The notes under the pieces are model-generated. The model had not been told where the DNA came from and searched no databases. It saw nothing but the letters and a program-made list of their open reading frames with translations. The position numbers and the translations under genes are program-made. A stretch of DNA of 64,000 nt from Venturia oleaginea (Eukaryota > Ascomycota > Dothideomycetes > Venturiales > Venturiaceae), in the NCBI GenBank assembly GCA_013176395.1, contig JABMLP010000024.1, forward strand, positions 558,001 through 622,000, given 5' to 3'. This document shows positions 10,103 through 19,944 of this stretch, piece after piece (position 1 is the first letter of the stretch; every line of letters starts with the position of its first letter).

Positions 10103-12025
10103 CTACGAACAAACATCAACCCTAACAACACTCGGATCATGATCACTCCCCTTCCCCTCCGCCCCAACCCACGTATTAACATGCAAATGCTCCACCCCAC
10201 CCCCTTGCACCTCAACCATCTCACTAACAAAAACATGATCCAACATCTGACACTTGCCATCATACAAATACGTATACCTCTCCAAATCCGGCACACCTGC
10301 CACCTCATCCACATCAACCAATCCACTCCCCTCCACAAAATACCGGAGTGGTTTCGCAAACGCGAATTCATTGAAATCGCCCGCTGCGATGATCTTGGCT
10401 GAGGGGTCGAGGGTGAGGATTTCCTTGATGAAAGAGGCTGTTACGTTGGCTTGGAGGATGCGTTGCTCTATGCCGCCGTTGACGGGTGGTCGGGCGTCAC
10501 CTTGGAGGGAAGAAGATCCACCCTTGGAAGCAAAGTGGACGTTTACGGTGAAGAAATTACTAACCGGGGAAGAGAGCGTTTCCCACTCTGCGACTATGGG
10601 CTTGCGAGATGCGTCCCACGCCTCGTTAGCAGGGTCGATGCGGCCGGGGTTGTATTTGAGTGTTGGACCGGAGTAGGTAGAGATAATGGCATTGGCGTCG
10701 AGACTTGAGCCGGGGTTAGGATCTCGGAGACGGAGGATGAGTGGGTTGTAAAGGTATGCAACTCTGATGTTTCCGCCTGGTTCGCCGCCGTCTTGATCAT
10801 CGGATGGGCTGATGGTGGTATAGTTGTAGGTGACATTACTCAAAGCTTCGATGGCGTTGATCAAAGTTGTAAGCGTAAAGTCATGCATCCACTACGTCAT
10901 CATTTGTAGCACCATTGTTGTCTTGGATTTCCTGTAGGAATATGAGATCAGGTGAGTTCATGTAGTTGACGATGTGCTCTGCAATCTTTGGAAGATGAGT
11001 CGAGTTCGGCGTCAAGTTTGCAACATTGTAATCACCTAGGGTGAGGCCGGAACATGATTTGCTGGACACAAGACTTGTAGCGGGTGGAAGTGCTGGCTCA
11101 AGGGAACCTTTGATCTTAATGGCGGTGAGGGGGACGATGCGATAAAAGTTGAAGTCCCACCTGACAATTCCCACGATGTCCTCGAGAGAGTCGCCGAGTT
11201 TAGTGGTCTCAGGGTTCATAGTGCCATCCAGTGGTGAGCCGATTATAATAGCCTCCGGGTTACTATCTGGTCTTTTGTAAGCAGCAGTCTCAAAGTGCTT
11301 GATTTGTCGGGTCTACCTTTGTCCGTCATTGTCAATCCACCGCGAACGTTTCTTCCAGTCACAGGCCAATCCCCTGTCACCCACGTGTCTTGGACACTCG
11401 GAGAACTCGACACCGTGGTTGGCTGTGAAAGAGCAGTAACCCCCTTGATGACCACCAATTCTCCGCTCAAGCTCTCCCAAAAGTCCATCTCGTACAGGCT
11501 AGGCTCGAGTGATGGATTCAAGACGGAAATCAGACTTTTGTTGTTGGGGACCGCAAGCACATCACCTTCATCAAGTAAGGAGAACTGTGTCGTCGGTGGA
11601 AGACGACCATTTTCTCCAACTAGCACGGGCTCTACCGAATTGTTGCTCGATATCTTCCGAACATTGCGTGGACTGGTGAGTTCCGTAGTGTAAATTGCTG
11701 CAGCGTTCACTCGATATTCCGTGATGCGACCATCGAGCACAATCCGATCTCCTACTGTGAAATTGGAACCGATGCTACTGCTGAAAACCAGGAGAGAGTT
11801 GGATGTCGCATCACTCCCATTCGAAATTGGGGAGCGAAGGTAGAGGCCGGTGGTGGCTTTCGCTGTGAGGATTCCAGTTACGTTACTAACACTTTGGTCC
11901 TGATACGGCGAATGATATCTTCCTCCCGTGATCTCAGTGATCTCGAGAGCAGTAGCCGGCAAAAGACGGGAGATGGTAATTGAGAAGCTGTAGACCCATA
12001 TTGAGAGCCTCATCGTGATCGTCAA
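10103..12025 (-). CDS. Secreted endonuclease/exonuclease/phosphatase (EEP) family protein, apparent one-base frameshift
   Basis: Exon 1 (12025-11317) begins with a hydrophobic leader (start 12025, or 12013 for MRLSIWVYSFSITISRLLP) and encodes an N-terminal OB-like region. A 50-nt intron (11316-11267, acceptor CCAG) restores DKDSNPEAIIIGSPLDG. The EEP core follows: GDYNVANLTP, then DLIFLQEIQDNNG (catalytic Glu), later AGDFNEFAF and the terminal SDHDPSVVRVD (catalytic His). Many N-glycosylation sequons fit secretion. At about 10886 the frame must shift by one: GATNDDVVDA ends at TGA while the overlapping frame continues DFTLTTLINAIEAL, a conserved stretch. An intron here would delete it. The enzyme type is like bacterial/fungal extracellular nucleases, but the substrate is not known. 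The gene may be a recent pseudogene or contain an assembly error. Confidence 0.78.
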
Positions 12026-12575
12026 TACGCTTGGTTAATGATGGTATATGAGAGAAACGATCACAAATTGTTAGTCGTCTTGCCGAAGGGAGAGTTGTAT
12101 CTTCACATCACAGCGCGTATGTTACTATGCCAATTTATACATTCAAACCACTTCAAGCAGATCATCGGAAAAGCCAACCGTATTCGAGAAGAGGTTTAGC
12201 CAAGCAGCACGGGTGCTATCATTTTGCAAAGGACATTTGGGATTGGAGATGCCAAGATGTGGGTCCGAAGACGGAGACGGGCAATCATTCGGTCGTGTCC
12301 GTCTTGGTCCTGCAGGTCCCGGGATGACTTCGGAGATTGAAATCGCTGCTTCAGGCAGGCGAATGGCATCGTGTCCCGATAGACTGCAGCGATATCAGTT
12401 GTCCTCATAAGTTTGCGAACATCTTCGCGGCTCGGAGCGCCACGATCCATTCTTTTGGTGAACTATATGTGATTCTTCTGAATATGGTGTATGCTTTCGG
12501 GCCCGCTGTCTTCCTAACCTCGAGTGAATGGGCAGAGAATTTGCGTTGCGTTAATCCGAACTTCTGATCTGTCGC
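12026..12575. other. Intergenic, no gene recognised
   Basis: 550 bp upstream of the nuclease gene and downstream of the FAD oxidoreductase. Only shadow ORFs are visible; it should contain the nuclease promoter. Confidence 0.55.
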
Positions 12576-13937
12576 TCAGGATTGAGTAGATCGAAGAGCC
12601 AGCGCAGCGACATCTGCCGATGTTGGTAATCCTTCTATCAACTCGGACAGTACTTTGCCTGTTCCCATTGATTGAGAGATACCCCACGGCCCATGACCAC
12701 CAGAGACAAACACTCCTCCTTCGCCACCGCCTCGAGTCGAAATGCCATCGCCTAAGCAGGAATCTTCAATTCTCGATATAATAGGCGTACCGTCCTCCGT
12801 CACAGGTCGAAAGCACAAGCCCTCTCTCAGAATCTGTAAATCGTTTTCTTGATCAGGCATGCCCAGCATTTGCTTCGCTACTGATTTCAACTTTTCCATG
12901 TCGTGAGGATTGATTGTGGCGTCGGTGGGTAAATTTGGAAGTGGAATTGTGGAGTTGTTCAAGCCTGCGAGAAAGATTTCTTCAGCAGCGCGAGAGAATA
13001 TCTCAGGCGAGAAGCCTTGAGTGTCCGTCGCAAAGACGGCATGGCAACCATTCTTCTCGTGCTCTTTGAGCCACCGTGGTGACTTGATCAGAAGAGAGTG
13101 GCCAGCCAAAGGCGTAATAGGGATGCATGTTGTGGCATTGGGGAAGAGCTGTTTGAAGACGGAAGGCGACCATGCACCGGCTGTGATTACAAGTCGAGTA
13201 CAAGGAACTTCAGATCAGTAATTAGCGTGCCAGAGTAAGATAAGCACACTTACCATCGACCTCGTCACCATTGTCAGTGGCGATTCTCACGCTAGAAAGT
13301 TGCTCTCGCATGTCCCTGTCCACCAGCACAACTTTGGCAGGCTGATATAGCTTCACTCCGCGCTCCAGGCATTTATCGAGTAGAAATCGGCAGAGCCTCT
13401 TGGGATCGACTTGTGCAACTGTGCCCTCATCTGATATGATGTCCAGCTTATCCCCAGCCTCTTTTGTCAACCACGCAGGAACAGCTCCTTGTACAAATTC
13501 GTTGATTGTCCCTGAAGCGGCGGCACGACTGCCACCATGTCTTATCCAGTCTTCGCCTCGAGCGCCTGGCTTCGAAACAGATTGGGGCTGCCTCGTCAAA
13601 GACGTCCCTGTACAGCGGCTGTAACCCCATTCCTCGGAACCATTATATTTGTCGGCGAGTTCTTTGTGCAGTTTGAAGGAGAGGGCGCCGAGTGGAGCAA
13701 TGGATGGCACGAACCCTGTCAATAGAATGTCAGTATAGACGTCTGCGAGCAATCTCGACGGATCTGCCAACAATCTTCGGCTAGGAAGCCACCACCAAGC
13801 CCAGATGCACAATGGAACAGCTCCGGAGATGTCTCGACGAGGTGAATGCTTTGGGCTTGCGATCTAGGGGATTCAGAGAGATAGAAGGCAGTGGACAGTC
13901 CCATCAGGCCGCTACCGATAATTACTGTATTAGCCAT
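12576..13937 (-). CDS. FAD-dependent oxidoreductase (DAO family, TDA3-like)
   Basis: Three exons (13937-13772, 13715-13254, 13207-12576) with introns of 56 and 46 nt encode 419 residues. The N-terminus is a Rossmann FAD-binding motif, VIIGSGLMGLSTAFYL (GxGxxG, residues 5-20), and the join gives GGGFLAEDWFVPSIAPLGAL, as in the fungal family. The second half has RLVITAGAWSP, PLAGHSLLIKSP and the C-terminal VFVSGGHGPWGISQSMGTGK flavin-contact region. This pattern matches the D-amino-acid-oxidase-fold group including yeast Tda3, linked to endosome-Golgi traffic. The actual substrate is unknown. The start at 13937 places the glycine motif at the N-terminus; an in-frame ATG at 13976 is less likely. 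The UstYa-like gene lies about 1 kb upstream, but nothing shows that this enzyme belongs to that locus. Confidence 0.88.
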
Positions 13938-14919
13938 TGTTGGTGGAGGTCTATACTGTTGGATCAAGGTAGGCAAGCTACAATAGCTAGTGGCGTCATG
14001 GCATCCAGCGCTTCTGTGCGAAGGATGGCATACAAGACATGCAGTATTCTCATGTCTATTTCGACTTGAGCATCTGAATATACTGTGTAAGAAAAAAGAT
14101 CAAATGGAGAGAATCAAGACAAACAGGCCGATCTCGGCCGTCTAACCTCGAACGACGACTTGACGACACGACTTCAAACACCTCGATATCAACGCAGCAT
14201 TACAGACCGATCGAACTTCAGTCAGCACATTGTCCGCTCCACAGCTCCCATCGTCTACTGACTAGCTCGACTACTCCGAAGAAGTAGTATAGATACTGAT
14301 TCAATCCCGCGTATCAATAACAGCAACTGTCAATCTTTCCCACCGACCTCCTAATACCCCAAGTCCCTCACCACAACGCTGTTATTCGGTCCAAGTCTCC
14401 CAAAGACATTGGAAGCCTTCTCTCCCTGTGAGTCGTGGTCGTAGACGTACTTGTAAAGCTTTCAGTTATCCGTCAACCCCTGCACGCTCTACTCCGGGGT
14501 GACCGTAGAGATCCAACGTTGTTTCTACGTCACATCTTAATGACTGGCCTAGCAGTTTTCGAATCACCAGTGGAAGAATAAATTAATGTCGAAGGGCTAC
14601 AATAATAGTCTTTGACGGAAAAGGCGGGAACGTAGAAGGGTCTATAGAGGATATTATTATACTAGCAGACATATGTACCCTGTTTTTGAAGGTTACGTTT
14701 ATACCTCGAATATTAACTTTGAATAAGTCGTCTACGGTCCGAGACTATGCACACCCTCGATCCATGCAGCTTGCAAAATAGGTCGGCGTGCAATATCGGT
14801 GGCGATTTTGGTGGCCAATCCGCACAATTTACGCTGGCACAGAGAGTGAGACAACCTTCCACCGGAAGTCGGGCTTTCGCCAATCTTCCATCGGGCTCCC
14901 CCAATACACCACGCAGCCT
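13938..14919. other. Intergenic, no gene recognised
   Basis: Nearly 1 kb upstream of the FAD oxidoreductase and downstream of the UstYa-like gene. No ORF, repeat or RNA-like structure that I could support. Confidence 0.55.
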
Positions 14920-15979
14920 TCACAATTCCTCCTCCACCTCTCTAACCCACTCCAACAACCCCTCCTCCGGCCCCCTCACAACCGCCCCCACAGGCACCTC
15001 AATATCCCTCCATCTCTCCAACGTAGCCACATTCCTCTCCCTCTGCCACTCAAAAATACCATCATGATCCACAAATTTCCTCTGAATCGAAAGATCGGGA
15101 AACGGATTCCCCTGCGTCTCAACCCAATAAATCGTAATGACACCCGTGCTTGGTTGACACAGTAGGTTTTGCAGGACAATGTGTAAACAATGCGCCAGAT
15201 GGACTTTGGAGATGCGAGGGAGATTGATGTGAGAGCTCTATTTGGGCCGTAGTAGTGATCGAAGTAGGCATGTTTGCGGATGGCGTTGAGGCAGTGGAGG
15301 GTATGTTGGGTATCTATTTCAGCTAGGTGGGCGTTGGATCCTTGACCTGATTGTTCGTTAGCTAGTCTTCTTTTGCTATCATGGAGGAGTAGGGCTAGTA
15401 CTTACCCCATGATTCTGGAGCTTTTACGACTTGTGAAGGATCCTTGCCCAGTCTTGTTACTTCATCGGCGGTGATTGTGAAGATGCCGATGTCGGATATG
15501 GCGTCCCATGCTGCATCGAGAGCATCAGACGGCTCTTGTCTGAATATGGAATGAGATGTGTTGAAGAGAAATCCGTCTACTGCGTGAGTATGGAAAGGCA
15601 AATCGAGACGGTCTAGCAGGGGAGCTTGAAATGTGTGAGTGGGCGGCTGTAGTGCAATTGAGAGCTAAGATTACTGACAGAATGAATTGATCTCTTTGAT
15701 ATTACTGTTGATGGAACCGGTCTTCCTCGCAAGAATATAATCTATCTTCAGAAGAGAAATTGTTGAGACGATGAAAAGAAGGATGTTCAGGAGGCAGAAC
15801 AGTGGTAGTAAAAAAGTGAGTCGACGTCTAGGTTTCTCCGCAATTTGGAAATCAAGTTCCTCCTAGTTGTGGAATTTCAGCAAGAATAAAGGGTGCTTTG
15901 CGATAAAACATACCCGGGGGGCTTTACTATTGAGTAATCCATACCTCACATCGTTTGAGTCTCTGGACCCTGAAGCCAT
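14920..15979 (-). CDS. UstYa-like (DUF3328) oxidase, probable RiPP-modifying enzyme, with a one-base frameshift
   Basis: The start is at 15979 (MASGSRDSNDVRYGLL). An intron 15913-15863 precedes a membrane segment (LTFLLPLFCLLNILLFIVSTI). A probable second intron precedes PLLDRLDLPFHTHAV, and a third (GTAAGT donor near 15409) joins APESWG to QGSNAHLAEID. The first metal-binding HxxHC motif is QHTLHCLNAIRKH. The second, HLAHCLHIVLQNLLC, followed by ITIYWVETQGNPFPD, lies in the neighbouring frame; a single missing base just after HYYGPN (about 15245) explains the shift. The second frame runs to the TGA at 14920-14922. UstYa-family proteins are membrane-anchored oxidases that cyclise tyrosine-containing core peptides in ustiloxin, phomopsin and asperipin pathways. 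The gene is divergent from the repeat precursor at 16959, the usual pairing. It is either a recent pseudogene or carries a sequence error. Confidence 0.75.
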
Positions 15980-16958
15980 AGCGAAGATGTGAAGGAATAG
16001 AGCAAGCAGTGCAAGAAGCTCGCTGGGTCGAATTTAGCTTGGGGTGATTAGATAGATTACAAGAAAGCATATGTACTGATTTATGAAGTGCTAAGACGTA
16101 TCCCGCCTTTTTGGCTGACTTTGTCCTACTTTATGACATCCAAAACCTTAAATTGCTCACCAATAAGATGAAGATTGAATATCGTCCAGTCGGTCGAAAA
16201 GTCTACAGTTCTATCAGTAGTGCCTCGGATGCATCGGATCGAAGGCATGCTTATGGTCGGACAGCAGTAGACTTTGCCACCGGGTCACATCAGCTCGGTT
16301 GACTTTCGAGGCCCGATTGTGTAACATTTCGTGTTGGTCCGGGAGCTTCAAACGTTGAAAGAAGAATTCAATATCATGAGTGATATGACGATCCATGAGA
16401 GCTCTGAATACGCGTGTGATATTGTGCTGATGGGATCGGAGGTCAGAGCATTGTGTGCTTCCTCGAAAAGTATGAAGCTTTCCAACGCCACTTGGTGACC
16501 TTTACGTCATGCCTTTGACGCTACATTTTGCTTTATGAATGCAACGATGTGGTATTCTTCCTTGTTTCGCTTACTGATAATTGATACAGAAACTGGAGAT
16601 GAGCGTTTTCTCGCCGCAGTAAGAGGTACAGTGAGCTGTTCATGATCGCGTCTTGAGAATCTTAGAGATCTACACGTAACACGGTAAAGCGTTACGTTGT
16701 CCACTCACCGACAAAAAACTACGTTGGCTGGATGTATGGCTCTCTTTGTCGCCAAAAAAGTGCGGTCAGCGCATTGCTGCGTATGAGTTTTCTCAGTCCG
16801 TATGAACCTCGAAAATGCAGGACCTGGCCGCGGTTTTGGGATACTGCAAGCATTGCTGAGCATAAAGAAGCACGTTTTCCCACTTTGTATTAACCATACC
16901 AGCACATCTCATTTCACCTGACGAACCTCTTCTTCAAGACTTAAACACCATAGCCAAT
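15980..16958. promoter_or_regulatory. Shared divergent promoter region of the UstYa-like gene and precursor gene
   Basis: The 979 bp between the two opposed start codons contain no convincing ORF and should carry both promoters. I did not find a TATA box or palindromic regulator site that I would defend. Confidence 0.4.
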
Positions 16959-17356
16959 ATGAAGCCTGCAAAATACATTGTCATCATGGCCTTCCTCGCC
17001 ACCAGCACTCTCGCTGGCCCAATCCCAGTCAATCGCGAACGAGCGGCTTCTTGTGATGTGTGCTCCTAGAAGAATTTGTCAACAATCCAAGCTGTATCTG
17101 ACTCTCCTTAGGACCAAGTCAGGCTTACTGCGCCGATTCCAACAACCCTTAACTTCCAGAGAAACATGCAGAGGCCTATCAAGGCTTCAACAACAAGGTC
17201 AGCAAGGGGAAGCGTGCAGAAGCCTATCAAGGCTTCAATAACAAGGTCAGCAAGGAGAAGCGTGCAGAGGCCTATCCAATCTATAACAACTCCGTCAGCA
17301 AGGAAAAGGAAAAGCGCACAGTGGCTTATCCAAGCTATAACAATTCGGTGGAGTGA
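16959..17356 (+). CDS. Putative Kex2-processed RiPP (dikaritin-like) precursor peptide
   Basis: Exon 1 (16959-17057) encodes a signal peptide (MKPAKYIVIMAFLATSTLAG, followed by PIPVNRERAASCD). A downstream exon ending at the TGA 17354-17356 encodes four repeats of the type AEAYQGFNN-KVSKxKR, the later ones being AEAYPIYNN and VAYPSYNN, separated by Kex2 sites (GKR, EKR, EKEKR). Differences between repeats are almost all synonymous in this frame (GAG/GAA, AAC/AAT, CGT/CGC, GCC/GCT), which shows it is the translated one. Secretion leader plus Kex2-spaced tyrosine cores is the architecture of UstA-type precursors. The splice is unsettled. Donor GTGTGC at 17058 is phase 0. The best-looking acceptor (CTTAG ending 17111) gives the wrong frame, whereas the weaker CAGAG ending 17161 restores it. 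A degenerate fifth repeat with a stop (QAY..ADSNN) precedes at 17121-17150. Mating-factor precursors have a similar build but Trp/Cys-rich cores, unlike these. Confidence 0.68.
17168..17356 (+). repeat. Core-peptide tandem repeats of the precursor
   Basis: Units lie at 17168-17215, 17216-17263 (48 bp each), 17264-17317 (54 bp, longer EKEKR spacer) and 17318-17353 (last, no spacer). Two unit types exist: YQGFNN twice and YPxYNN twice. Confidence 0.85.
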
Positions 17357-18224
17357 GGCACACGAGGTCTTTTGAGGCCGTGAGGTGTGCGTTTTAGCCA
17401 AGCCTTGCGAGGATGAGATAAAATTGCAGAGATGGAATTTGAATTCGATCGTCCGGTCATTGAAGAGTATGTTGTTTTTGGTGGAAAATAGTCCATGGTA
17501 GTGTAATCGAGTATGCTCCAATCTGATATCATTTATCCTTGTGATGGTCGAATTCAAACTTCTCTTGGTAGCGATATCATGGCCGTCTAAGGGGAATGAT
17601 ACTGTAGGCAATTTGTTATTCATCTTTGGATATCCGGTGGCAATGGGAATGAAGGTGAGGGGACTGAAGCGTGAGGTTGGAGTTAGAGGAGAGTGGGAGG
17701 TTACTATAGTTCTAGGGGTCTTCGTCTGGAGCATATGATTGGCTGAATTGGCGCCTTCCAGCCGACCTCTTTCAGGCCTTGATGGTGTTACTCGCAGGCT
17801 GAACTTTGAAGCAAATGTCAAATGTTCGCTGTATATCCGACCATAAGAAATACTGTGACTCGATAGAAAAGACTCCCACAGAGTCTCGCTCATTCCTCCC
17901 ACCACGGCCGAACCAACGAAGTCTTCCGATCCCTCCCCCTCCCCCTCACCCTCACCCTTATCCTCACCCAAATCTACAGCCCCGCCTTCCCCGTTGGCCA
18001 TAGCCACCAAGCTCATAACTGCGAGCGCTCTTCTCTGGGACCCCAAATACACAAACTGGTATATACAACAGCACACTGAATGTTCCCAACCCCGTCTCAC
18101 ATAATAACATTCTAGGAGGCCTCCTCCTGGCACTCTCAAGCCCACCCAAGTCCTCTCACAGCACGACCGAACAGACTCTACCATCAGCGTACGCGACCTC
18201 GGCGGCCCGTCAGAAGTAGCTGTC
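17357..18224. other. Intergenic, with C-rich simple sequence near 17930-17970
   Basis: About 870 bp between the precursor and PHO85. It contains a (CCCTCAC)-like pyrimidine tract. A long minus-strand frame crosses it, but it also runs antisense through the precursor repeats and has no family signature, so it is treated as spurious. The right end must carry the PHO85 promoter. Confidence 0.55.
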
Positions 18225-19297
18225 ATGGACAACAAGAGGACTCCGAGTTCCTTCCAGCAGCTTGAGAAGCTCGGTGAAGGAACCTATGCTACCGTGTGTA
18301 TATCCTGGGCCTATATTTCACACGGCATTAACACCACTCACAGGTCTTCAAAGGTCGCAACCGCCAGACGGGCGAGTTCGTCGCCTTGAAAGAAATCCAC
18401 CTCGACTCCGAGGAGGGCACCCCGAGTACCGCCATTCGAGAGATATCGCTCATGAAAGAGCTCAAACACGAAAACATCGTCTCCCTCCACGATGTCATCC
18501 ACACCGAGAAAAAGCTCATGCTCGTCTTCGAGTTCATGGACAAGGATCTGAAGAAGTACATGGACTCCAGAGGCGATCGAGGCGCCTTAGACCCAGTCAC
18601 GATCAAGAGCTTCATGTGGCAGCTGCTGAAGGGAATTGCATTCTGTCATGAGAACCGTGTTCTGCACAGAGATCTGAAGCCTCAGAACTTGCTCATCAAC
18701 ACCAAGGGACAGCTAAAATTGGCCGATTTTGGTCTTGCAAGAGCTTTTGGAATTCCCGTCAACACTTTCTCCAACGAAGTCGTCACACTATGGTATCGCG
18801 CCCCGGATGTGCTTCTCGGTTCGCGAACATACAACACAAGCATCGACATCTGGTCCGCTGGATGTATCATGGCAGAGATGTACACGGGTCGCCCTCTCTT
18901 CCCTGGAACCACGAACGAGGACCAACTCCAGAAGATCTTCCGCCTCATGGGCACACCGTCCGAGCGCACTTGGCCTGGCATCTCGCAGTTCCAAGAGTAC
19001 AAGTCAAACTGGCCCGTCTTTGCTACTCAAGACCTTAGAGTTCTTCTCCCACAAATCGACCCAGTCGGTTTACAGCTTCTGGGCAGCATGCTTCACGTCC
19101 GCCCAGAACAGAGAGTCAGTGCTGCAGATTCGCTCAACCATCCTTGGTTCCAAGAATTCGCCGCTACAGAACGAGGTGGTCAACAGAGGCTCCCACCAGC
19201 ACCTATGCAGCCATATGCTCATCAACAGCAGCATCAACAGCACCAGCAAGCGCCACTTCCAGGGGGATACCAAATGCGTCAAGGCGGTGGATATTAG
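18225..19297 (+). CDS. PHO85: Cyclin-dependent protein kinase PHO85
   Basis: Exon 1 (18225-18293) and exon 2 (18344-19297), split by a 50-nt intron inside the glycine-rich loop (LGEGTYAT / [18 protein letters not shown]), encode 340 residues. Visible kinase elements: the catalytic Lys in VALKEI, the cyclin-binding helix [14 protein letters not shown] (the variant typical of Pho85/Cdk5), [12 protein letters not shown] with the catalytic Asp, DFGLARAFG, the activation loop to [11 protein letters not shown], and [12 protein letters not shown]. The C-terminus has a Gln/His-rich extension after the kinase fold. Pho85 pairs with several Pcl cyclins to control phosphate signalling, glycogen metabolism and the cell cycle. 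The gene looks intact. Confidence 0.96.
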
Positions 19298-19944
19298 GCT
19301 ATGGAGTCACTATTTCAGAAATTGTGGCTCACATCTGCAGAATTGCCGCACATATCGCGTTTAGAAACACGCCGAGAGAGATGGCGCATGATCAGGCCAA
19401 AGAGGTTCGGGATAGTGGCGAACTTCGAGAAAACTCCCCATCTTAACCTCACCCAAGGCGTGCTTGATCCACTCGAGGCAGCAAAATTACCGTGGTCACA
19501 GCGTAATCGGGAAAAGGTGCCCATCAACTCGCAGGGTGATGAGCTTAGTATTTACTCGTCGCAAGGAAACATACACCGAAGGCTTAAGCAGTGGCTAGCT
19601 TTGATTCAGCAAAAGGTCGGGCGTGTGAGGCAGTTCTTTACGAAGCACAACAAGAAGGACAATTATGAATGAGATGCTGCAGGAAGTTGGAGCTGTACCA
19701 AGGTTAGCGCTGTACTCAACACCCTATGATTCTAGCGGCTTGTTCGTTTTATCGTCCTCATTGGTTTTTTCTTCAAGAGAACGAGATTACACCCAGAAGT
19801 AATCGATTGCATTCTTCAAGATAAACGACGCAAACCATAACAGAAACTTTCCCGTATTTTGTGTCTGCTATTGCAATTCACGACTCCGCACGACACCCAT
19901 CCCAACACCCATCCGTCTCAGACAGGACAGGACAGGACAGAAAA
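19298..19944. other. Convergent 3' region of PHO85 and xylanase gene
   Basis: About 650 bp, expected to hold both 3'UTRs. A short (GGACA)n tract lies at 19921-19939. ORF 19301-19672 has no recognisable motif and overlaps the presumed UTR. Confidence 0.5.

Noticed and set aside
11295..11693. Plus-strand ORF over the nuclease gene
   Set aside because: Antisense of a conserved secreted-protein exon; no motif.
12576..13937. FAD oxidoreductase as part of the RiPP locus
   Set aside because: Its sequence fits the conserved TDA3-type housekeeping group and it is separated by about 1 kb; proximity alone is not evidence.
16959..17356. Mating alpha-pheromone precursor
   Set aside because: Leader and KR spacing are similar, but the cores lack the Trp/Cys pattern of ascomycete alpha-factors and sit opposite a UstYa-like gene.
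17108..18235. 375-codon open frame on the minus strand
   Set aside because: It runs antisense through the precursor repeats, where substitutions are synonymous only in the plus frame, crosses the PHO85 promoter and start, and has low-complexity text (GEGEGEGEG) with no family motif.
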